Assembly: GCA_907163345.1 (NCBI GenBank)
Contig: CAJQUN010000040.1
Location: 2,046,001-2,110,000 of the forward strand
Reading direction: 5' to 3'
Source of the DNA: Haberlea rhodopensis
Taxonomy: Eukaryota; Streptophyta; Magnoliopsida; Lamiales; Gesneriaceae
Length of the DNA stretch: 64,000 nt
The notes beneath the pieces are model-generated. The model saw only the letters and a list, made by a program, of their open reading frames with translations, was not told where the DNA came from and searched no databases. The position numbers and the translations under genes were made by a program. Below are positions 56,553 through 64,000 of the stretch, in pieces. Positions within the stretch are counted from its first letter, which is position 1. Every line of letters begins with the position of its first letter.

Positions 56553-57593
56553 CTATTCTCTAATCAAGGCGGAAAGTTTGGAACGTTTTGGGCATTCCCT
56601 TGCCCAATGAGGTCCGTCGCATAAGAAACAAGAGATGTTGGCCCTGTCATATTTCTTCTCGGGTGCCTTTCCGTTGAAGAATGGTTTCTTATGTGAGTGG
56701 TCCTCCTTGTTTGCGTGCTCCTTGCCTTTATATCCCCCTCCTTTGTTTGGCTTGGGGGTGTCGTCTTTCTTGAATTCAATGAGCGATTCGGCTACGGCAA
56801 TGGCTTGAGACAATGTCTGCACTCCACGACGTTGCAACTCTAGTTTGGCCCAGTTCTTTAAGCCATCCATGAATGTGAACAAGGCATCTTTATCACTCAT
56901 CTCGGGTACCTCCAATAAGAGTTCTTGGAATTCTCGGCAATAGTCCCTTACTTCTCCCTTTTGAGCAAGGCGACGTAGATTCGCCCGGGCCTCATCCTCG
57001 GCATATTCCGGGTAGAATTGACGTTTGAGTTCGGTCACGAACTCCTTCCAACTTCCAATAAGGGCGCCCCCGCGCCTAGTATCATCACACCTACGTCTCC
57101 ACCAAGTCATAGCAACGTCATTTAAGTATAAAGCGGCTGTTCGTACCTTAGTAGTGTCATCCATGACACCCATGCAATCGAAGTATTGCTCCAAGCCCCA
57201 TAAGAAGTTGTCGATGTCCTTAGCCACTCGCTTTCCCGCATAAGCTTGTGGTTTTGGTACGTCCACCCTCACTGGTGTATGAGCAATGGGCCCTCCATGT
57301 CCCATGTTTGCTCGACATGATGCTAGCTCCCCTTTGAGCTCTTTCATCTCGGCTTGTAGCGCTCCGATCATGGCTTCCAACTCGTCGTTCTTAGTTTGGA
57401 ATACCCCTGCCAAAGCATTGAGAGCTCCTTGGAATTCCCCACGAATTCCTTCTTGGCTTTCATCCTCATGCTCCTTCTCCACGAAATCGGCAAAGGCAAG
57501 TTCCAACTTTGCAAGACGAGCGTCGAAGGCACTCACAATGTCCCTCGACTTTTCCCTTCGGCCCTTGTTGGATTGATCAGTGACTTCCGACAT
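56553..57593 (-). CDS. gag: Chromovirus Gag with zinc knuckle
   Basis: I chose Met at 57593 (MSEVTDQSNKGRREKSRD) because the frame upstream runs through the primer-binding site into the LTR. The frame's first Met at 57836 is inside the LTR and unlikely to be used. The protein has a coiled-coil-like N terminus (LAKLELAFADF onward), a Retrotrans_gag core (LYLNDVAMTWWRRR and FKRQFYPEYA-like LKRQFYPEYAEDEARANLR), and a CCHC knuckle CFLCDGPHWARECPKR. It ends LSALIRE-UAG, 346 residues. Pol follows in the same frame. Confidence 0.93.
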   Translation of the reverse strand: MSEVTDQSNKGRREKSRDIVSAFDARLAKLELAFADFVEKEHEDESQEGIRGEFQGALNALAGVFQTKNDELEAMIGALQAEMKELKGELASCRANMGHGGPIAHTPVRVDVPKPQAYAGKRVAKDIDNFLWGLEQYFDCMGVMDDTTKVRTAALYLNDVAMTWWRRRCDDTRRGGALIGSWKEFVTELKRQFYPEYAEDEARANLRRLAQKGEVRDYCREFQELLLEVPEMSDKDALFTFMDGLKNWAKLELQRRGVQTLSQAIAVAESLIEFKKDDTPKPNKGGGYKGKEHANKEDHSHKKPFFNGKAPEKKYDRANISCFLCDGPHWARECPKRSKLSALIRE

Positions 57594-57640
57594 GGTGCTA
57601 GTGTTGATGCTTCCTTTGACTTGAGTTTGAGCCTCGAACG

Positions 57641-57654
57641 TGGCTCTGATACCA
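57641..57654 (-). other. Primer-binding site (initiator tRNA-Met)
   Basis: Minus-strand TGGTATCAGAGCCA, two bases inside the 5' LTR end. It is the usual complement of the 3' end of plant initiator tRNA-Met. Confidence 0.95.
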
Positions 57655-57656
57655 CT

Positions 57657-58110
57657 TGTCACGTGTCGATTCTTTAGACCGAAACACCGTGCGGCACTTG
57701 AGCGATCTTGACCCGCTAAGATGCTAAGTAAGCCTAAAACCACACAAGGAAGCAAAGAACTTTGAAAGAAAGCTTGAGAGAGAAAGTGTATTGCTTGAAT
57801 GCTAGAAAACTTGGTGTTTACAAATGAGGAGGGCAATGCTACTTATACTAATCTCCCTCCCAAATGAATGGCTAAGATTAAATCTATCCTACGGTGGAGA
57901 TTGAGTCTCCAGAATATTCTAGGTTATTTACAACAATGATTATTCTAGAATGTCCTAGCATGAAGTATTCTAGAATACTCTACATTACAAGAGAAATAAC
58001 AAGTAAGGCCTAGAAGCTTCCGGGGTGCTCCAACATATTCTCCAAGCTTCTGGAACGTGTGGAAGCCTCCAGATTCGTTGGATTCTTCTAGAAAGTTACG
58101 GAACGTGACA
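57657..58110 (-). repeat. 5' LTR of the chromovirus
   Basis: 454 bp, same as 52661-53114. The minus-strand TATAAGTA is at 57840-57847. Confidence 0.95.
57912..58093 (-). promoter_or_regulatory. Cluster of six heat-shock-element cores in the 5' LTR
   Basis: Palindromic cores in plus-strand reading: GAATATTC (57912), TTCTAGAA (57943), TTCTAGAA (57968), GAAGCTTC (58013), TTCTGGAA (58048) and TTCTAGAA (58086). They lie 65-250 bp upstream of the TATA box of the LTR. The pattern nGAAnnTTCn/nTTCnnGAAn is the heat-shock-factor binding unit. None forms a perfect three-unit site, though several have partial third units. Confidence 0.7.
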
Positions 58111-61100
58111 CAATGCTTACGAGCAGTCGATTATGCTGTTTTGTTTGTTTGTTTTTTCCCAATTCTATTCCGTTGGGGACAAGGCACTTGCAGATTCTTG
58201 CACGATCCTGTGAAGAGCCTCAAGACTAACTTAGGCAAACAGAAAGCACAAGTCCGTAGCAATAAATATCATCCTCTGTTGAAAGTATGAATGAAAGCAA
58301 CTCCAACCATTAAGTTAGATGCATATGAGAAAAATAATGCCATAAAAAGTTAATGGCCATTGTATATCATCAACTAGAACTAAATCCAACTGCTGCACTG
58401 CTAAGCCGTGAATGATCTTAAATGCTGTGCTAGGACTCGGGAGGTGTATGTCAACAGCAATATAACCAGACTCACAACGGACTTCAGAAAATGACAAAAG
58501 TATACAGGATATTCCATACGGGATAAATATATTTAAATTGTCAGTTCTAAATATTTTCCATGTTAAAATGACATCCATTGGAAATTTAATGCCATGCTTA
58601 GACAAATTAAAACTAGTTAACTAGCCAAGAATACGAATAGAGTAGATATATCTCTTGGGCTATTAAGAAAATCAACATATCATTGAGGTAAAACGCTGCG
58701 AATATCACAATCATATAATCAACAATTGAGCAAGATGAATACTAAGATTTATAGTGGTTCACTTCAATATTGAGATATGTTCACTCAAGAACCCAAAATA
58801 GATTTCTTCTTTATTAATAAGAAAAAATATAAGAGAATTGATAACACAATTTATATAATGAGTTTACAACTCTTATCGGGAAGGATATCTTATGCTCCAA
58901 ATTCCAAGGTAAACTTCCAAAAACCTAAACCAAATATTACTGAGTCGACACAAAGTGACAATTTAATTATACATGGTATCGCTAATAGTCATTTTACCCT
59001 CCGTGTGGTTTGTAAAACAGACAGTTTATATCTATATTGTTTGAACATAAACAGTTTAACCCATAGTTTTCAAAATAGTTATTTGACCCATGTGGTTCAA
59101 AGAATATAGCACGTTGTCCCCTAAACTCTATTGTAATTAGAAATTCAATTGGAGCGATGCCATTTTCCTTCACATTTTTCCGCTTCCTATAATCTCAGCT
59201 GAGATTGTGTTAGGATGAAATAATTTGATTTGGACGGTGTTGTTTGATTTATATAAAGATTTTAAACTTGAATAACAAACCATGCTGATATTGGATGCAT
59301 AAAAAATCCATTACAATTGCTCAAACAAGAGTTTAAGTTTACAGGTATTGAAGGTGAAATGAAGATTTTCTTGTTTTTATTGAGGAACAAACCTCTGGTG
59401 ATCCATCTAATTTTCTGAACAAAAGCATACTAAGCACAAGATCAACCAATAATTCGATCAAAACATCTTAACTAAGATGCATAACATCAACTTCATACAG
59501 GGACAATTCACACCACAAACTTGAAATCTACAGTGTTTAGCACCTAATAAATGCAATGGTTATATCTCAATAAATGAGAGGTTTGGTCTGTATAATTGCC
59601 ATGGTTAGGTCAATTAGGTTGGCAGAGTAATGGTTACGATCAAAGATGGCAAAGACGTAGTTGCACATGTTTAGGTCAATTAGGTTGGCAAATCAATGGT
59701 TAAGATTAAAGATGGCAAAATGGGCGGGCCTGACCATGGCCTGTTATGCCTAACCAGTTTTTGCTATAATATGCTAGCCTATTTTGGTACGCGGGTGCAC
59801 ATTAACATAGAAACTAGTTCGAAGATATCCATAATGTTGTCGTGGTTAATGGGAAAATTCTTCCTTTGATTGGACTTCGGTCCATGCACCAACAAAAATA
59901 AAATATATATATTTTTATTTCTGTATGTATGTATTGGTGCATGGAACGAAATGCATACTCGATCCATAAAAAAATCCCATGTTCATGCGTATATTTTACC
60001 TTTTTTTTTGAAACTATTATATATTTTATCTATTTTAGTTTAACTAATTTATATAATTTTGAGAATGAAATGAATGATCAGCGAAGGTTGTAAACATGGG
60101 TCTCCGTCAACGAGGAGGGCTGAGGCGGGAGTGCCAGGTTAGAAATTTCAAGCACTTCTTCCTTACTATTAAAGAGGAGCGAATTCCGGGAGTAGTGCGG
60201 GACAGCGGATGCGCCAAAGGTCTACCACTCATTGATCACCTGTCCCTTTCCCCTCTCTCGTTCTTTGAGAAATTGCCAGCTTTTTTCCAATAAACCTCAA
60301 GAAAATTCAGATAGAATCTCACAGCAAACATTTTTTATTGGAAGATTCTGTCAGAAAAATCGAAGGGGAGGAGGGCAAGACCATCGACGATTGCAAGGCC
60401 TAGAAGAAAATCTAGCGATTCTCTTTTGAAGGGGTTGCTGATCAGATTCTGTTGATTTCTCTTTCCTACTTTCATTGACGTACGTTCGATGCACTTGTTT
60501 TTCCCCCCTCAGATTTTTGACATTGTCAAGATCGGTTTTTTTTGGGCCTTTATCGATTGAATGTTTACAATTTTAAATTTATCTTAGTTGGATTTGCATT
60601 CGGAAAATGGCGGGATTTGATAAAATGAATACTATAGTCAAATTTTTTTTTGAATTTGAATTTGGGAGTCACAATAGCGGTTTTGTTTTGTCTTTGGATT
60701 TCCAGATCTGCTTTGTATCGTCTTGGGTCTTGGCTTTTCCCCTTTTTAAGGCGTATAGAGGAGTTTTTGGCTATCGTGTTGTTTGATGTCTGAATCTGAA
60801 TTTCGTGTTTCAAATTACTTGGTCTGATTTTATTTTGGTACAAAAGTGGTTTTTTATGGTGGAAGGAAAGCCATTAAAAAACTTATTCTGAAGGAGTTTT
60901 ATAGCTGATAAAATTCAAAGTTTCATTCCTTTAGCCTAGTCTATATTTATGTGAACTACGTGAAATGATTCCTTCGTGCGGATGGAAAGCATGTTTTCCC
61001 CTTTTCTTTTTCTCTGGCCTTTTCTTCTTGCCGTTCAATTGTTGTTATTCTATATGTTGTCAAACGGAAATTTGAAGCATTCACATTCATTCCACTTCCT

Positions 61101-61353
61101 TAATTCTTGGTGTACAGTCTTGCTTAGGCCTTTCGCGGGTTACTATTAGGTTCATATAGCAAGTTATTATTATCAGTCTATATGGGGTGGATGTTTATGG
61201 AATGCTTATTGTAAATTTCAATGAAAATGCAGAGTTGACACGTCTCTATTGGTATAAGATAACCTCATGCGTAAAAAATTGCCGACAATTTATTGTTCTC
61301 TTGAATCTGTCACCCTGTCATAGCCCATCCTGAAAGATTCTACTAACAGCAAC
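58111..61353. other. Upstream region of FATB
   Basis: Contains a short CCCH-like coding fragment (58171-58290), a 51-bp repeat pair (59601-59651, 59667-59717) and AT-rich spacer. From about 60090 the sequence probably includes the FATB leader with a 5' UTR intron, ending in the acceptor GAAAATGCAG at about 61232. No other gene is supported. Confidence 0.5.
58171..58290 (+). pseudogene. CCCH zinc-finger-like exon fragment
   Basis: A short frame reads RWGQGTCRFLHDP followed by a Lys-rich tail. GTCRFLHDP resembles the last Cys-His half of a CCCH finger. It directly follows the chromovirus insertion site, and no companion exon is recognised, so this is weak evidence. Confidence 0.25.
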
Positions 61354-62966
61354 ATGGCGACGATGGCTGCGACGTCTGCATTTCTCTCAGTAGCTTCTCC
61401 AGCTATGGATTCTTTTGGAAAAGCAACGGGAAAGAATGAAGGAAACATTTCCTCAACTATTGACGGATTTGGGAAGTCAAAGTCCACATCTTCGGGACGT
61501 TTAAAGGTTAAGGCCAATGCACAAGCCCATACCAGGGTTAATGGGACGAGGGTTGGAGTAATGGATGGTCTTAAGTTTGAAGACGAGGCAACCTCATCCC
61601 CTCCCCCAAGGACTTTTATCAACCAATTGCCTGATTGGAGCATGCTCCTTGCTGCCATCACAACAATATTTCTTGCAGCAGAGAAGCAATGGATGATGCT
61701 TGATTGGAAACCAAAACGTATAGATATGCCTGATGATCCCTTTAGTTTAGGGAGCATCATGCAGAACGGTTTGATATTTCGTCAGAACTTCAGTATCAGG
61801 TCATATGAAGTAGGTGCTGATCGGACTGTCTCTGTAGAGACGTTGATGAATCATTTGCAGGTACATGAGGATTTCTTTATTTAGATGCGTCTCCTTTTTT
61901 TTCCGTTGTTGGGAATTATCGAAATCTGATTCTCCTGTTGGACAAACTCTGAACTCTTTCTACAGGAAACAGCTCTTAATCATGTAAAGACTGCAGGGCT
62001 GCTCAATGATGGCTTTGGTTCAACTCCTGAGATGTGCAAAAGAAATTTGATTTGGGTGGTTGCTAAAATGCAGGTTCTCGTGGATCGCTATCCTACTTGG
62101 TAAATTTTTACGTACAAAATAGTATATTAGCTGGCAGAGGAGTAATTTTTCTAATCTTATTAAACCTTGAGTTTGCTATCATTTGGTGGATAGACTCGAA
62201 ATGTGTATTAAGTTATATGTTTATCTTGCAGGGGTGATGTTATTCAGGTAGATACTTGGATAGCTGCTTCTGGGAAGAATGGCATGCGCCGAGACTGGCT
62301 TATACATGATTGCAAAACTGGAGATATCTTAACTAGAGCTTCCAGGTTTGAATGTGCTAGATTACTTTAGTGGTTATTCTATCATTCAGACAGATTTTTC
62401 CGTTGATCTTTTGATGTCTGTCATTGCCTTTGTATTTTTTCAATGCTATATAGTTCAGTACTCAATAAAATATAAAAGTCTTGCCAAATAACTATTTTAA
62501 CTTGTGTATGAGGGTGATGAGTTGAAAATGACTCAGTAACGGAATTGAATGCTGCTTTTTTTTCCCAACCAGTTATCTAGTTTAACTAACTGAAATATTT
62601 GTCATCTTGTTGCATGGCATCAGTCAATGGGTGATGATGAATAAAGAGACCAGGAGATTAGCTAAAATTCCAGATGAGGTTCGGGATGAAATAGGTGACT
62701 ATTTTGTGGATTCTCCTCCTGTGGTGGACCAGGAAACTAGGAAGCTACCAAAACTTGATGATACAACAGCAGATTATATTCGTACTGGTTTAACTGTAAG
62801 CAGCGAACTAATTTGTTTTCAAAACTATTTGGTGTACAAGTATCACTATAGGTTTCCTTCTCTTCTCCTTACTTCAAAATCTATCACTTGCTTGCAGCCA
62901 AGATGGACTGACTTAGATGTGAACCGACACGTGAATAATGTCAAATATGTTGGCTGGATTCTTGAG
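61354..62966 (+). CDS. FATB: Acyl-ACP thioesterase FATB, exons 1-5 (last exon outside the window)
   Basis: Exons: 61354-61860, 61966-62099, 62232-62345, 62624-62795, 62898-62966, all GT-AG with matching phases; 332 residues so far. The N terminus is a Ser/Ala-rich plastid transit peptide. A hydrophobic LPDWSMLLAAITTIFLAAE segment is characteristic of FATB and absent from FATA. The hot-dog domains follow (FSIRSYEVGADRTVSVETL, MNHLQETALNHV, YPTWGDVIQVDTW), then DVNRHVNNVKYVGWILE with the D-x-N-x-H catalytic set. It releases saturated fatty acids, mainly palmitate, from ACP in the plastid stroma. The last exon, with the remaining catalytic Glu/Cys region (about 80 residues), is not in the window. 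A Copia element begins 168 bp after exon 5, so the final intron is enlarged or the gene is broken. Confidence 0.94.
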
Positions 62967-63134
62967 GTGAATATTTTCTTTCACTTCTTGGTTAATTCGA
63001 CTTGTGCTTGCTCATTTTGTTGCTTCAAGTACATGAAAGTGCACATTTTATCACAAACAAGTTGCATCCTGTTCCTTTTCCCCTCCCTTTGATTTTAGTG
63101 CATCGTGACAAACTTTTTTCTTAGATTTGGAAAA

Positions 63135-64000
63135 TGTTAGAATTATCCTCGAAGACTGTCGTGTTGCCGGTGAAGATTGTATCTGCAATGAAGCGAGTGC
63201 CCACCTCACCATGTGCAATTTCTCTGGAGTTGTAGCTTTTTGTTTCTCATTTTCATTGACTGTGTTAAAGATACTTCAGAATCTTACCATAACATCAAAG
63301 ATTAACTTACCTTTTTTTATAGGATTTAGTAAATCAATTCAAATCTTGTAGATTGTATCCTATCTTGTAAATTATTCTCTTTGATTGTATGATTTATAAA
63401 TATGAAATAAACTCACCACCTAAGGTTTAAGGTGGAATCAAACATTGTCTACATGGTATCAGTATCCTAACAAAGGTTACACCCTAAATTCCGATCCTCA
63501 TGGCCTCTACTGATTCCGGCGTCTCCAACACTGCCGCTAGCCCACCACCTTCAGATTCCTCCCCCCCTTCTCTACCCTCATTCACATGCTTACTATCAAA
63601 CTAAATTCTTCAAATTATCTTATGGAAAAGCCAATTCCTGCCTCTGCGCACCTGCCAGAATCTACTTGGTTTTGTCGATGGCTCACACCCATCCCCACCG
63701 TCTCATCTTCCTGGCAGTGATGGGTCCTCTATTCCAAACCATGCCTTCACTAACTGGCATATGCAGGATCAGCGACTTCTAAGCCTCACGTCCGAAGAGG
63801 CAATTGCTACCGCCCTTGGTTGTTCCACTTCTCGTGCGGTATGGGTTGCACTTGAGTCTTCCTTTAGCCACAACTCTAAGACTCGTGAACTCCACATCAA
63901 AGACGATCTGCAGCTTATCAAAAAGGGCACTCGCTCCGTTGCTGAATATTCACGACATTTCAAGAGCCTATGTGATCAGTTAGCGGCTATTGGTCGCTCC
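63135..64000 (+). mobile_element. Copia retrotransposon (Ale-like) in the FATB intron, 5' part
   Basis: The LTR runs from TGTTAGAATTA (63135) to TGTCTACA (63453), 319 bp with TG...CA ends. A primer-binding-like TGGTATCAGTATCC follows at 63454, and then gag. The rest lies outside the window. The same orientation as FATB means transcription could read through both. Confidence 0.82.
63500..64000 (+). pseudogene. Copia Gag, partial and frameshifted
   Basis: Starts MASTDSGVSNTAAS. After a C-rich run (about 63559-63567) the frame changes to HMLTIKLNSSNYL, and after a second shift near 63621 continues WKSQFLPLRTCQNLLGFVDG, then LTSEEAIATALGCSTSRAVW and YSRHFKSLCDQLAAIG. These are the Copia gag (UBN2/Retrotran_gag_3) landmarks. 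Two shifts within 130 bases suggest decay, or base-calling error in the C run. It continues past the window end. Confidence 0.82.

Larger units (their letters stand above)
52661..58110 (-). mobile_element. Complete Ty3/gypsy chromovirus with LTRs that read identical
   Basis: Minus-strand element. The 5' LTR is 57657-58110 and the 3' LTR is 52661-53114, both 454 bp, starting TGTCACG and ending CGTGACA. I see no difference between them by eye. The primer-binding site complementary to initiator tRNA-Met is 57641-57654, and a polypurine tract lies at 53115-53127. Gag and Pol lie in one frame separated by a UAG. Pol order PR-RT-RNase H-INT-chromodomain places it among the chromoviruses. The bases CAAT occur on both outer sides, a possible 4-bp target duplication. 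Identical LTRs and open frames indicate very recent insertion. Confidence 0.95.

Noticed and set aside
53146..56624. Several plus-strand frames of 60-146 residues over pol
   Set aside because: Antisense shadows of an intact 1132-residue polyprotein.
57594..57836. N-terminal extension of Gag to a Met at 57836
   Set aside because: That part crosses the primer-binding site and lies partly in the LTR. The composition is not Gag-like.
63127..63351. Frame starting MENVRIILEDCRVAG as the last FATB exon
   Set aside because: It lies in a Copia LTR and lacks the FATB C-terminal motifs (LEYRREC and so on).

Overview
This window is nuclear DNA from a eudicot plant. The genes have GT-AG introns, AT-rich spacers and plant-only families: a PERK kinase, an LRR-extensin, a FATB thioesterase, a Mutator element with a plant mobile domain gene, and an endogenous caulimovirid. 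I cannot name the species from sequence alone.

Five host genes can be modelled exon by exon. They are PERK1-like (873-4545, +), NUDT19 Nudix hydrolase (7103-11252, -), an AGD14-type ARF-GAP (13780-22141, -), an LRR-extensin (41909-44261, -) and FATB (61354 onward, +, last exon outside the window). PERK1 and LRX both belong to cell-wall surveillance. NUDT19 and FATB are organellar metabolic enzymes. AGD14 is a membrane-traffic regulator. They form no pathway cluster.

The space between genes is a layered record of mobile DNA. From left to right: an RNase H-domain relic (4891-5226); a rearranged caulimovirid relic (about 24870-30201) split by a 1.88-kb solo LTR with a 5-bp target duplication (25882-27764); a complete 5.06-kb Mutator-like element (34211-39272); a LINE relic (39900-40385); a non-autonomous hAT-like element (46806-50260) carrying a deleted Copia element; a complete Ty3/gypsy chromovirus with LTRs that read the same (52661-58110); and a Copia element whose 5' end lies in the last visible FATB intron (63135 onward).

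Four observations stand out. (1) The Ty3 LTR carries six palindromic heat-shock-element cores just upstream of its TATA box. (2) The Mutator element has a MuDR-like convergent two-gene layout in which a plant mobile domain (MAIN-like) gene occupies the second-gene position, and its ends carry arrays of 27-bp palindromes. (3) The chromovirus Gag and Pol frames are separated by one in-frame UAG. (4) Four single-base insertions interrupt two otherwise well-conserved host genes, AGD14 and LRX, which points to base-calling error or recent decay.
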